Assembly (NCBI GenBank): GCA_947172415.1
Contig: OX359193.1
Location: 2,846,501-2,910,500 of the forward strand
Length of the DNA: 64,000 bases
Direction: 5' to 3'
Source: Chondrosia reniformis
Lineage: Eukaryota; Porifera; Demospongiae; Chondrillida; Chondrillidae
The position numbers and the translations under genes are program-made. The notes below the pieces were generated by a model, which was given only the letters and a program-made list of their open reading frames with translations, did not search any database and was not told the origin of the DNA. Within the stretch, counting starts at the first letter, position 1. Each line of letters opens with the position of its first letter. Shown piece by piece: positions 58,101-64,000 of this stretch.

Positions 58101-61100
58101 ACTTTTGTGTAGCAACTGCTTCATTATGACGTTCCCAAGCAATGGCTGGAGGGTGTGCGTCCAAGGGTTTTCGATACAAGCACTGCTTCAGGAGAGAGAT
58201 GCTTTTTTCTTCGGACACAAAATCTTTCCTCACTTCAACCCAGTTATTCACTTTGATCTTTCAATGTACCTTCGCTCTTACAAAGACTGCCTTTGTGTAT
58301 CTCTTTCAATCCGCTCCCGCTCCTCCAGAGAGATATTTAGAGTTGCCTTTTTAGTAGCACACACTGTTCTTAATTCATCAATATGTATGGAACAGTGTAG
58401 TACATCTGAATCTACCTCAACTGACTCTGTATCAACATTCTTACCTGTCACTTCTCCTTCTTCATCTCCGAATGGCAATGTGTAAGTGTAATCATGCTTG
58501 ATTTTGTTTACTGATGGAACCAGAATACCCAAAAAAGCACAGGGCTCATTAAGTAATAGCAAATCACATCGAAGGTTTTCCACTGCCTCACTGCTAATTG
58601 CACGCTGATGTGGCTGCTTAGGGTCAAAATTACTGAGAAAGCTCACCCTCACTTTCTCTGTGCAGCATGTCGCATCTTCTCGCTGTTAGGCTGGCTACAA
58701 GGATTACTGCCATTTTTTGGGTCAGGTTCTGTTCCATTCTTGAGCTTGTGCTTATCAGTGCGTGTCCTAATATACTGGATGTACCCACTCCAGAACAAAT
58801 TTAGTACTCTGCTGTTTAGGGCCTTCATATTATTAGCTGGCATACCATCAACTACAGTCCTCACCACTAAGTAGTTGATGATATTAGCATTTGTGAAGGA
58901 AAATACTTCATGGGGATCTTCTCCAGCAGAAGCTTCCTTTAACATTTGCTAATTATCACTTGCCCTGTTGGAATCTGCTTAGGAGAAGGCAAATCATCTG
59001 TACCTTTGCACTATGGTTCAATTGTTCGGTGTTGCCATCAGGATCAATTACCTTACTAGCCATCCATTGCTTATGTAGGCATGTACTCTAAAGAAGGAAA
59101 AGTTCAGGGCTAGCTAGCTAGCTGAAGTAAAGCAGAGAGTTTCCAAAGTTTAACTCACTGTGCAACAAGGTTGGCCTCCTTTTCCTTCGTTGTCGCATCA
59201 CAACACTTTAACCAGCAACTGCGGAATCGTTAAAGTGGCCGGTTCTCTGCCATTCAAGGCAGCGCCCTGTACGTCACTCTCTTTCAGGGATGCCTGTGGG
59301 TCACAGGTAGGTTGTTGTCCATATTCCCCATCCATGACTTAGTCAACTTTGCAACAAAAAGCTCCACTTACGCAGCTGGAAAGCTTGGATCTACTCGAGG
59401 GGAGGAACGAACTGACTCCAGTTGTCGTGCATGCCCCCATATCATAAGTTCTAATTATGCAAACCCATAAATACATATGCGCCATTGATTTACGTACATA
59501 TATAATAGAATTCTCAGCATATCCAGTGGGTGGATGCAAGCCAAAGACTCCCCTGAAAGAAGCCCTGTTTAAACCTGGCCTGTTATAGAAGTAAATTATT
59601 CTTTAGAAAATGGTTGGATTTTACTACTACTTTGTACAGTAAAGTTGCCATTTATATATTAATAGCAACTTGCAAGCTAATTTTCTGAATGCAGTAAGAT
59701 TACTTCAAAAAGAATGTTATTAAAGAAATGTTATTCGCAAGAATCACTTGAAAATTAATGCCAAATGTGTTCTACAATATAGAAGTACAAGTATTTCCAG
59801 TTTAAACATTTGTAAACATTTGTGGGTCCCCGCACTTGCATTTGAACTACTTGACCACTTCGTTGGGCTTTAATATACGTATACATATATTCATAATCTC
59901 ACTGATTGAGGATGCTTAAGTGTCCTGAACATTATTAGTAACGATAGAAAAGCTACATTAGCTAAAGCTTCCTGAATGCTTGCTGCCTTTTGTAAAAACG
60001 ATGTATTGATGTATAAATTAAGTGTTATAATAGTTGCATATGAACCCCTATTATATATATCTATATATCTCAGGTTGTATTGTTTTCTAAGCTGTATAAT
60101 ACCTTAGTAACCCCAGTCATGGATTATGGGGCTGAAGTATGGCGGGTTAGGTCACCTGAGAGGATGGTAGATTAGGTACAGAATAGGGCCTTAAAGGGTT
60201 TCCTAGGAGTAGGAATACACCACCCTATCACAGCCTTAGAGACAGAAAGTAATTGGATTCCTGCAAGGTGGGGAGTTAGGATGAAAGTAGTGTTGTACTG
60301 GTGAAAGCTCTTAATCAGGCCAGATTCCGTAATTGTTAAAAGAGTAATCAATTGCATATTACGTGGCTAATAATATAAAGGTTGAATGGGTCTCAAAGAT
60401 TGTTAGCATATTTGATACGTTGAAGCTAGGGGATCCTACTGACTGTAAGAGCCTATCCAGCAATGAGTTTGGAGCAGTAGTATTCATTTGCCTTAAGAGA
60501 GATACAAAGTGAATGGAAGGAAATTATAGCCAGTAGCAGCAAACTGCAAGACTTAGCTGGCCTACTGTCTATTAGTGAACCTAGTTATAGTACTGATATT
60601 AGAAATAGAGAAGTCAGAAGCGTTACTTCTAAGATAAGAGGAGGCACAGCTAGACTGAGAGTAGAAGAGGGTAGATGGTCTAGGATTGAGAAGAGTGAGC
60701 GTCTGTGTCAGCACTGTGAATTACAGGAAGTAGAAGACAGTAACCATTTCATCCTCTTAGGTGTGAAAAGCTTAGTAATGTAAGTAGTAGCTTGTTTGAG
60801 GAATTACGAGAGAGTGTTGCTGAATTTGATAGTAAACTAGATAGTGAAAAGCTGATAGTGGCATTGACTTAGGCTTGCAGGAGTACTAAAATCGGGTTTT
60901 TAATAGTAAAAATGTGGAAAGGACGAAACTATACGTCGCATAATAACCTCATGGCTCCCCCCTGTGTATATTTCACTTATAATTTATGGATATTTTATTA
61001 CTTTCTTATTACATTTGTGTATATGTGCACCTACATTATCTACATTACCCACATCATCCCACTCTGTCAATCATCCTTCACCCTTTATTTCACTTGAACT

Positions 61101-61604
61101 GAATATGCACCACCTCCGAACTCGGTGCTTATGTATGTGACTGTTTGGGAAGTGTGGCCTGGTAGCCTTAACTGGCAATGGTTTATACGTGTCCAAGTAT
61201 AGCCCTGTGCCCCTTAACCAAAACTGGTTGGCATCTATTCACACCTTAATGTATAATTACATGCATGGGCACTTTAATAATATAATACTTAATAACAATA
61301 ATATATATCGACGAATAAATTTAGTGGTATAATAGTTGTGTATGAACCCGTATTATATATATGTATATATGTATATCATCATGAAGGCTTACAACAGAAT
61401 CAGTAATTGAAAACAATATAAGGGGCTAGTACCATAGAATGGTATTCAGTCTAGTTTAGGTATTTTACTGCATGTGTGTTATTGTAGGTTTGTGGTGGAA
61501 ACTTCAAGCCAAGCTTATATCACCTCAGCAATTTTACTAAATCTGCCTCTTTAGTTATGGAGAACTGTGGAACTACATATGCTGCAAAATTTCTGGATAG
61601 CAAG
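32463..61604 (+). CDS. THOC6: THOC6-like WD-repeat protein, partial gene with giant first intron
   Basis: THOC6 is a WD40 subunit of the THO/TREX complex that couples transcription to mRNA export in the nucleus. Visible exons: 32463-32581, 53745-53850, 55123-55225, 55320-55414 and 61488-61604. All have GT..AG borders and compatible phases (180 codons). Landmarks: CTIFSHTVV.....[13 protein letters not shown] (family: MTIFSQSV...LAAGNNYGQIAIF), [42 protein letters not shown] and [20 protein letters not shown] with [14 protein letters not shown] (family: RWIGCLATDSDWMVCGGG..LTLWHL). Human THOC6 is 341 residues. About 70 residues between the first and second visible exons were not found in the 21-kb intron, and the 3' end lies outside the window. 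Either small exons were missed or the first exon belongs to a broken copy. Confidence 0.82.
32582..33330. other. THOC6 first-intron sequence, nothing recognised
   Basis: Low-complexity AT-rich stretch. Short frames on both strands lack domains. The missing THOC6 exon was searched for here without success. Confidence 0.35.
33331..33579 (-). pseudogene. Crypton-like/DUF3504-associated N-terminal fragment
   Basis: The 82-residue frame has a basic Ser/Pro-rich start followed by [19 protein letters not shown] and [14 protein letters not shown]. The 'RFDFDM.D.DF..MSKG..P..T......C...F.DW...RN' pattern precedes the DUF3504 tyrosine-recombinase-like domain in Crypton-derived ORFs. The catalytic part is absent, so this is a truncated remnant. 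Confidence 0.5.
33774..34190. repeat. (ATT)n microsatellites and family-A-like terminus
   Basis: ATT repeats lie at 33776-33801 and 34090-34128, with AAT-rich imperfect runs between them. ATACAGTGCAAGTTGCAATA at 34130 is a diverged family A terminus. The Asn-run ORF here is an artefact. Confidence 0.7.
34600..34830 (-). pseudogene. LINE (CR1/L2-like) ORF2 C-terminal fragment
   Basis: Minus-strand translation reads [40 protein letters not shown] and ITKCPIF. C-x2-C...EVED..HF...CP is the C-terminal zinc-finger-like motif after the RT thumb in CR1/L2-type LINEs. Everything upstream is lost. Confidence 0.6.
36053..38077 (-). pseudogene. LINE ORF, reverse transcriptase half
   Basis: 38077-37832 encodes [15 protein letters not shown] and [19 protein letters not shown] single TGA separates it from 37830-36416 in the same frame. 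RT motifs there: [66 protein letters not shown] and the catalytic box [10 protein letters not shown]. The thumb ([28 protein letters not shown]) follows. After a frameshift, 36298-36053 adds [18 protein letters not shown] and TQLWNSLP, the family's C-terminal segment. Without the three lesions this would be one continuous ORF. Confidence 0.82.
38098..39573 (-). CDS. LINE ORF, N-terminal half: 2A-like peptide, PHD finger, APE endonuclease
   Basis: 491 residues. Residues 76-94 are hydrophobic then GDIETNPGP, a 2A-type 'ribosome skipping' motif (D-I-E-x-N-P-G-P). A PHD-like C4HC3 finger follows at about 96-148 (CVSCSKAI.. [12 protein letters not shown].. LCCAC). An APE-type endonuclease spans about 228-460, with N in HLNIRS, E in VLSETW, D/N in CGDLNIN, D in LLDIFL and DH in IADHM, so the catalytic set looks complete. 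The endonuclease nicks target DNA for priming. The frame ends in YRDI* from a frameshift; the sequence continues in another frame as [16 protein letters not shown]. Confidence 0.82.
   Translation of the reverse strand: MKNGGSKKFNSSQSNGLICLSTNLLEVKRPRIDYINFMDSSVLFALAFKPTKSECCIVLLRTTARQGYRFIGCKSLLISLLLMISGDIETNPGPKCHFSCVSCSKAIRNSENSIGCTKCRKWTHLGCSALSYEEFQSLSDREWLCCACLQSYLPHSLLKDLTTDQKLYCLDNSLLRPVGSVHNTSHSESFEVNSSISFCVAFQSMPTMDERATSRNVSNSKFQIVHLNIRSLLHHIDELRHFAVQSEPDIIVLSETWIDYTIMDNEVLIEGYSVHRKDHNHQGGGIAILACDYLCTKPFSASNGLNTSTESIWLEVSYKTFPSILLLGCCYRRPSSPPISVDHFFSEVETALSHKKNVVVCGDLNINLSGGNHSFKDKLLNFINSHSLYQPINLPTRITRTTSSLLDIFLVSDQGLAECAGVSDLAIADHMMIYLRLSWKRLKIKAALTCKIHFSKFDELDFCYDLNKCPWSIINTFDSPDDKLDIIYRDI
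40240..40815 (+). pseudogene. Tigger transposon 5' end with DNA-binding domain
   Basis: CAGTGGCCGCCAGTTAATCC at 40240, preceded by TA, looks like a Tigger terminal repeat. The frame from 40377 reads [40 protein letters not shown] (psq-type helix-turn-helix), a stop at 40566, then [20 protein letters not shown] and [21 protein letters not shown] (CENP-B HTH). It breaks off near 40800; the DDE domain is missing. Confidence 0.75.
40816..41750. other. THOC6 intron sequence with one small inverted repeat
   Basis: GGGAGCGAATTGCCCTTCTC near 41087 and CCCAATTCGCTCCTGTCA near 41174 form a short inverted repeat enclosing about 75 bp. Nothing else recognised. Confidence 0.35.
41759..44720 (-). pseudogene. 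Mutator-like transposase + SWIM finger + YqaJ nuclease polyprotein
   Basis: Minus-strand reading order: [20 protein letters not shown] (about 44690), [30 protein letters not shown]..., then a transposase-like core [89 protein letters not shown] and NPAFCKAA. Next comes a [16 protein letters not shown] segment (about 43200), a SWIM finger [20 protein letters not shown] (about 42940), a [18 protein letters not shown] YqaJ N-terminus, WGKENERM (recovered in a second frame), and the YqaJ core [11 protein letters not shown]...LEVKAPY...[12 protein letters not shown]. At least three frameshifts (43635, about 42600, about 42240) disable it. YqaJ is a lambda-exonuclease-type fold; D/E-x-K residues (DGW, EVK) are present. 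Confidence 0.78.
44721..45215. other. Intron sequence between element remnants
   Basis: A poly-G run lies at 44759-44769. The words AAGCTTCGAAACTTCGAA (about 44915) recur loosely at 45655-45775. No gene recognised. Confidence 0.3.
45216..45614 (+). other. Unrecognised lysine-rich open frame, possible exon or element ORF
   Basis: An open frame begins after 'ttcctgtag', a plausible acceptor, and reads [40 protein letters not shown], then a strongly basic tail ([24 protein letters not shown]) to a TAA at 45614. The first part has the 'Y.I....EN....I..S.I.......V.VKW.K.IL.G' pattern seen at the start of BEN-domain-like and transposon-associated proteins, but no BEN domain follows. It may be a lone exon in the THOC6 intron. 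Confidence 0.3.
45615..46639. other. Intron sequence, nothing recognised
   Basis: AT-rich with short frames lacking domains. No repeats matching other parts of the window except GCTTCGAA words. Confidence 0.3.
46640..47398 (-). pseudogene. Tigger transposase, internally deleted
   Basis: The right end reads CAGTGAAACCTCTATTAACG on the minus strand from 47398, next to TA: a Tigger-like terminal repeat. The frame 47202-46855 encodes the CENP-B helix-turn-helix ([32 protein letters not shown]) and the first catalytic Asp ([12 protein letters not shown]). A frameshift leads to [31 protein letters not shown], then a jump to [11 protein letters not shown] with the second Asp. About 60-80 residues between these are deleted and the C-terminus is lost. 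Confidence 0.75.
47399..48889. other. THOC6 intron: LINE 3'-UTR scrap, SET-like scrap, repeat end
   Basis: 47470-47600 (minus) resembles 61130-61210 (shared AATGGTTTATACGTG and TGGCCTGGTA words), so both are 3' parts of one LINE family. 48195-48255 (plus) reads [19 protein letters not shown]. 48640-48720 is the inverted copy of the repeat fragment at 8625-8690. No intact gene. Confidence 0.4.
48890..49790 (-). pseudogene. Retroelement RT with large internal deletion
   Basis: Minus-strand frame 49746-49492 reads [20 protein letters not shown] and [20 protein letters not shown], then [11 protein letters not shown]: the start of a distinctive RT family (LIALDK.PGVRPIG..E..RRI.AK). It then jumps straight to [80 protein letters not shown] and HGSFTTL, the C-terminal domain of the same family. 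The catalytic RT region, about 300 residues, is missing. The tail continues to about 48900. Confidence 0.65.
49800..49982 (-). repeat. Family B repeat, truncated copy 3
   Basis: Minus-strand copy holding the ATATCGACGTATAAATTAAG, AGCTTCCTGAATG and AACGATTGAAGATGC segments. The GC-rich palindrome end is missing. Confidence 0.65.
49983..50900. other. Intron sequence, nothing recognised
   Basis: AT-rich. AAAAGTGGCATACTGAAATT at about 50503 matches the MITE fragment at 29762. No domain-bearing frames. Confidence 0.3.
50901..51590 (-). pseudogene. Reverse transcriptase C-terminal fragment (unclassified group)
   Basis: Minus-strand reading: [27 protein letters not shown] then [40 protein letters not shown], and a basic tail [18 protein letters not shown]. 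The sequence 'VYDKRDDF.F.IVNFPFLDGNIP..PAYGV..SQLIRY.R...' is the characteristic end of an RT family widespread in marine invertebrates. One stop precedes it (VYDK*EDF). The catalytic palm is not preserved. Confidence 0.6.
51600..52640 (-). pseudogene. Remnant of an unclassified transposon-associated ORF
   Basis: Minus strand, N to [21 protein letters not shown] and [20 protein letters not shown] (about 52580-52450), then [67 protein letters not shown] (about 51880), [17 protein letters not shown] (51797). The middle recalls a repeated invertebrate ORF with 'LR.LYY.LL..GLPP.KI...V...L......LP..S.A.YMR..EL' and '.DGTTL' motifs. Its function is not known to me. Several stops occur, so it is not expressed as one protein. 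Confidence 0.4.
52641..53744. other. THOC6 intron sequence before exon at 53745
   Basis: Short frames on both strands without recognisable domains. A polypyrimidine-rich acceptor (ttatttttctaattacag) ends the intron. Confidence 0.35.
53745..53850 (+). CDS. THOC6: THOC6-like internal exon (WD blade)
   Basis: After 'aattacag' it reads [20 protein letters not shown] and [16 protein letters not shown] and ends AAG|gtatgt. The phase joins the first exon exactly. It corresponds to '[30 protein letters not shown]' in vertebrate THOC6, so a preceding blade is missing. Confidence 0.82.
53851..55122. other. THOC6 intron
   Basis: At 53950-54005 lies an inverted relative of the 1014-1133 hairpin (AAGGATTCCTTATAACTGCG and GATCATCTTTCAACTT). 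The 123-residue frame at 54434-54805 shows no domain and is probably chance. Confidence 0.35.
55123..55414 (+). CDS. THOC6: THOC6-like internal exons at 55123-55225 and 55320-55414
   Basis: The first exon encodes [20 protein letters not shown] then [14 protein letters not shown], a typical WD blade with H-x-G-x-VYCL and GGEDG..R.W signatures. It ends G|gtatac. The second, after 'ttttgtag', encodes [20 protein letters not shown] then [12 protein letters not shown] and ends CTG|gtaaga. A 94-bp intron separates them, a normal compact size for this genome. Confidence 0.88.
55415..56210. other. THOC6 intron upstream of the TIR element
   Basis: No genes or clear repeats. A GGGGGGAGGGGG run lies near 55640. 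Confidence 0.3.
56342..57575 (+). pseudogene. THAP/DDE_Tnp_4 transposase of the TIR element
   Basis: Near the left [19 protein letters not shown] (THAP start C-x4-C) begins at about 56349. Further on: [20 protein letters not shown] (coiled coil), RFYPGFY, weak DDE-core similarity ([12 protein letters not shown]), then [37 protein letters not shown] (catalytic-region DRG), [40 protein letters not shown] and [19 protein letters not shown]. The C-terminal 100 residues are well kept; the middle has numerous stops. Confidence 0.72.
57960..59340 (-). pseudogene. YqaJ-type nuclease gene of the TIR element
   Basis: Minus-strand pieces: [40 protein letters not shown] (58945-58649), then [153 protein letters not shown] and PDG. 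'PAI.WER.NE.VA...Y' and 'GWLGASPDG' are the first YqaJ nuclease motifs. The C-terminal half with the E-x-K motif is missing, cut off before 57960. Confidence 0.72.
59790..60062 (+). repeat. Family B repeat, copy 4
   Basis: Plus-strand copy: AAGTATTTCCAGTTTAAACA, GTGGGTCCCCGCACTTGCA (palindrome altered), GAACTACTTGACCACTTCGT, GATTGAGGATGCTTAAGTGT, AAAGCTTCCTGAATGCTTGC, ending at TATATATCTATATAT. Confidence 0.68.
60063..61230 (+). pseudogene. LINE (CR1/L2-like) RT thumb, C-terminus and 3'-UTR remnant
   Basis: The frame reads [40 protein letters not shown] and [20 protein letters not shown]: the thumb of CR1/L2-type RTs. Later [32 protein letters not shown] is the C-terminal zinc-finger-like motif. 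Several stops are present. After about 60850 comes 3'-UTR-like sequence, whose end (61130-61210) is related to 47470-47600. Confidence 0.68.
61290..61440 (+). repeat. Family B tail and repeat fragment
   Basis: ATATCGACGAATAAATTTAG...AACCCGTATTATATATA is the 3' part of family B. AAACAATATAAGGGGCTAG (61415) matches the 8630 fragment. Confidence 0.5.
61488..61604 (+). CDS. THOC6: THOC6-like internal exon at 61488-61604
   Basis: After 'ttattgtag' it reads [20 protein letters not shown] then [19 protein letters not shown] and ends AAG|gttggt. It continues DWL|VCGG across a 6.1-kb intron filled by the YqaJ/THAP element and LINE remnants. Confidence 0.85.
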
Positions 61605-62385
61605 GTTGGTTAAAGTATTTTAATATGATTCTTAGTCTTGCTGCCATCCCACTTCTATCCGGTCTAGTACTATTTTTAGTTTGCATACGTGATGGCATTG
61701 CTTATTTAAGTGTTCCACCACAACTACTTTTAGTTTTGTGAAGGCCATTCCACTCTAAATACCAGAGCTAGTGCAATACTAAATTAAAAGTAGATTCTTG
61801 TGTTGTTATTGTTTTTGGTGTTGTTAATTAGTGCATTATTGCTCAGTAAGTTGTTGTTGCATGGTTTACTTTATTATTATAAATACTACACTTTAATAGA
61901 TATAATGTTAAGTTCTCTCAAGTAGGTCAAATGCTAACAGGTTTATTTTAGTAGATCATATATGTTAATATTTTTTATTCAAAAAATGGTAATTAATATT
62001 TGGTCATGTGCATGTTACACACTTGAGACAAATTTCACTAATACCATAGTAACTTTACCAGTAATGTTGGTAATTCACTGCCTAATAGATATTGAAACTT
62101 AACTTGTAGGAATGATTTTAGACATTCTTATAACAAGTGCATATTTTAAAGCATTGATTGTAGTTAATCAGTTATCAACTTAACTTAAAAATGATACTGT
62201 ATAATTTCGGTTCAGTCTGTTTAATCAGACTACAAACTTTCCTACTTTTGCATTTACTATTGTCCGGAAACCATCATTAAACTGCCTCATAAATATCTTT
62301 TTATCTTTCTATTTTACCATAATTTTCCATTCTCATTTTCTTCAATGACGACAACACTGATAAACCGTCAAGAACAGCAGCTTTA
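61605..62385. other. THOC6 intron, nothing recognised
   Basis: AT-rich, T-rich stretch without open frames of interest. The next THOC6 exon (expected to encode a final WD blade) was searched for up to 64000 and not found. Confidence 0.35.
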
Positions 62386-62640
62386 ACTTTACTCCTATTC
62401 ATTTGCTTCCTAAATTTCAATGATCACTAAGGCATATTGATTTGAGTTTGATTGCCATTTCTAAACAACAGAAGTTGATAGATGGTCTTCATGTGTATTG
62501 TATGGTCTATTATGTCAAAGGCCTTACTAATATCATTCATCACATATAGCTTATCATGTGTACGAAATGGAGATGAGAAGTATTTAATGAACTCATTAGC
62601 AATTTTGTTATGATCTGCTTCCCTCCGGAGGCCTCACAGC
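62386..62640 (-). pseudogene. LINE reverse transcriptase fragment (DxSKAFD motif)
   Basis: Minus-strand translation reads NEFIKYFSSPFRTHDKLYVM then NDISKAFDIIDHTIHMKTIY. D.SKAFD..DH with the upstream F..SPFRTHDK segment is the RT fingers/palm motif of LINEs. About 75 residues only. Confidence 0.6.
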
Positions 62641-63119
62641 ATTAATTTGCCCCTGACTGTACTTCCCGGGGGCTTGTTGATGTCTTTCCAAGCCCTTTTC
62701 AGGCTCATCTGTGATTTTTCTGAAATTCCTTCCAAAGATTATCTTGGCTACTATGTTTCTCTATTTATTTCAATCCTCCTTTTGCTTGTCTATTTAGTCT
62801 TGTTGCCGAGTTTCTCATTTTCTTTAAAGTCCCTATATCTTGATTCATCAAAAGTAATTTTATCGGAGAGTAAGGCAATACTCTCTAAGTAGGGATGGCC
62901 GAAAAAACATGGCCGCCCTATTCAATGTATTATCAATTAACAACTAATAAATAAACAGCGATGTTTTTTGCTTGTATTCGAGTGTTTGCAGTCATTTTTG
63001 CATGCTTTTCTAAATGCCAAAACATGTTTTGATGCTCTACAACCTTCGCAAAGTGGTTAAACTGAAATAGGCCAAATTCTGAAATTCCTCATTATTTCTT
63101 CTTGTTCTTCTTCTTAAGG
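62641..63119. other. Intron sequence, nothing recognised
   Basis: A short hydrophobic frame at 62647-62892 has no domain. GGCCGCCCTATTCAATGTATT at about 62912 resembles 40189-40206, which suggests a scrap of the same THAP/DDE element's end. Confidence 0.3.
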
Positions 63120-64000
63120 GCTGCCATAGCCCTCTATTGTTTTCATAACACGATTTATATATGGCTTCATGTTACGGATATATATATATATACAGTGCAA
63201 GTTACAATATACTAAGGTAATCTAATATAAATAATATAATATAATATAAATAATGTAATTAAATAGTTCATATGGCTCCAAGAAAGGACCTGGAAACAAA
63301 CTAAGCATATCATCATAAAGTGAAGGGTATAAAACGCATTTTGAATTAAGGGATTTCTTACTTAGGCCTCAGTTTGTTAGAAAACGGAGGACAAAGTCTG
63401 CATAAAAAAGGCCATAGGACTATAGAAAACCTATGGGAAATTTATATTCAAACCATGTGTTATATTAATAAAAAAAATTTCAATTGGTCAGATCATTTTG
63501 AAACTGACATATATCATGGTACATGTGTAAGACAAACGTGTGGCGAAATATTGCTTAATTAAAATTGCAAAATAATCAAGATATAATGAAGAATTCAAGG
63601 TTAGGATTGCGCAATCTGGTGATGTAGGGTGATGTTTCTCTAGTGCGTCACCGACAACCTCGTATGTTGCTCCATACACATTTAGTGAATCATGTGACAT
63701 TGCGAAAACGTCACCGGCTCGTTGCTAAAGAAGATCATCCTTTCGAGAACGGCTATGACAAGTCGACGCTCCCCTACGAGAAGGAGCTACCGAATAAACG
63801 ACTTGTAGCGAAGGTTAGACAAAGCATATTTATATACGTTCATGTTAAGTTTAAGCCAAAATTGTTGCTATATATAGAAGGACAATTCTGCCTGGAATTT
63901 TTGCTGATAATGGCATGCATATGCATCATCTTCAGTCTATACTAAGGTGTGAAAATATAATTGGAAGGCCATGTGTTTAACCTTATATGATCTGTAGAGA
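63120..64000 (+). repeat. Family A repeat, copy 4, running off the window
   Basis: TATATATATATACAGTGCAA at 63180 gives the family terminus, followed by the whole left-arm consensus (ATGGCTCCAAGAAAGGACCT, GCCATAGGACTATAGAAAAC, GCGTCACCGACAACCTCGTA). From about 63890 comes the GCATCATCTTCAGTCTATAC segment seen at 8290. The hammerhead-bearing part is deleted or lies outside. Confidence 0.72.

Larger units (their letters stand above)
56211..59484. mobile_element. ISL2EU-like DNA transposon with ~115-bp TIRs, THAP/DDE and YqaJ genes
   Basis: Starts TGGCGCATATTCATTTATCG. The minus strand from 59484 starts TGGCGCATATGTATTTATGG. The two ends stay alignable for about 115 bp, through TGTAATTAGAAC/TGCATAATTAGAAC, TGGAGTCAG..C, TCCTCCCCTC.AGTAGATC and CCAGCTG.GTA. 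Inside, a THAP/DDE transposase gene runs rightward from the left TIR and a YqaJ nuclease gene runs leftward from the right TIR, so they converge near 57.7 kb. A pair of transposase and YqaJ proteins is the reported gene content of ISL2EU-type elements. Both genes carry stops and frameshifts, so this copy is dead. It sits in the last visible THOC6 intron. Confidence 0.8.

Noticed and set aside
58072-58485. Plus-strand frame of 137 residues
   Set aside because: It is the antisense shadow of the YqaJ gene on the minus strand.
61100-61250. Possible 5S rRNA or tRNA-derived sequence (CACCTCCGAACTCGGTGC)
   Set aside because: Only a short chance resemblance; no internal promoter boxes or cloverleaf, and the stretch is part of a LINE 3' region related to 47.5 kb.

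Overview
The window is eukaryotic nuclear DNA. The three conserved host genes are built from short exons with canonical GT..AG introns (one is intronless), there are no operons or ribosome binding sites, and most of the sequence is transposable-element debris. The AT-rich background, the mix of element families (Penelope-like elements, CR1/L2-like LINEs with a 2A-like peptide, THAP/DDE and YqaJ elements, HIRAN-like and Crypton-like fragments) and the compact exons point to a marine non-bilaterian animal. A sponge is my best guess, but that is inference.

Host genes. (1) 2660-29594, + strand: PIGS, the GPI-transamidase subunit. Thirteen exons in consistent phase give the C-terminal ~371 residues up to the stop; the N-terminal exons lie before the window or were not found. 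(2) 32036-32305, - strand: an intact, intronless LC8 dynein light chain (DYNLL). (3) From 32463, + strand: a THOC6-like WD-repeat gene, with a first exon 157 bp from the DYNLL start codon (head to head) and further exons at 53745-53850, 55123-55225, 55320-55414 and 61488-61604. It continues past the window, and some internal exons were not found in the 21-kb first intron.

Mobile DNA by region. 1-0.75 kb: Tigger remnant. 3.6-6.5 kb: a GC-rich RT/endonuclease retroelement. 6.6-8.6, 15.0-16.9, 18.5-22.8 and 63.1-64 kb: copies of one foldback repeat (called family A here) with hammerhead-ribozyme-like cores. 20143-22352: a nearly intact DDE-integrase transposon with ~80-bp TIRs and a 4-bp TSD, nested inside family A. 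24.5-25.8 kb: a rearranged Penelope-like element with hammerhead-like motifs. 26.2-28.1 kb: hAT-like transposase pseudogene. 31.0-31.7 kb: an almost perfect 233-bp hairpin. 35.3-40.2 kb: a THAP/DDE transposase gene split by a LINE whose ORF carries GDIETNPGP. 41.7-44.7 kb: Mutator-like transposase + SWIM + YqaJ nuclease. 46.6-47.4 kb: Tigger. 48.9-52.6 kb: several RT and unclassified ORF remnants. 56211-59484: an element bounded by ~115-bp TIRs with a THAP/DDE gene and a YqaJ gene facing each other. 60-62.6 kb: LINE fragments.

Nearly all intronic and intergenic sequence outside the listed exons is therefore repeat-derived. PIGS and THOC6 appear to tolerate introns of 10-21 kb made of nested insertions. 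I saw no CRISPR arrays, rRNA genes or convincing tRNA genes.
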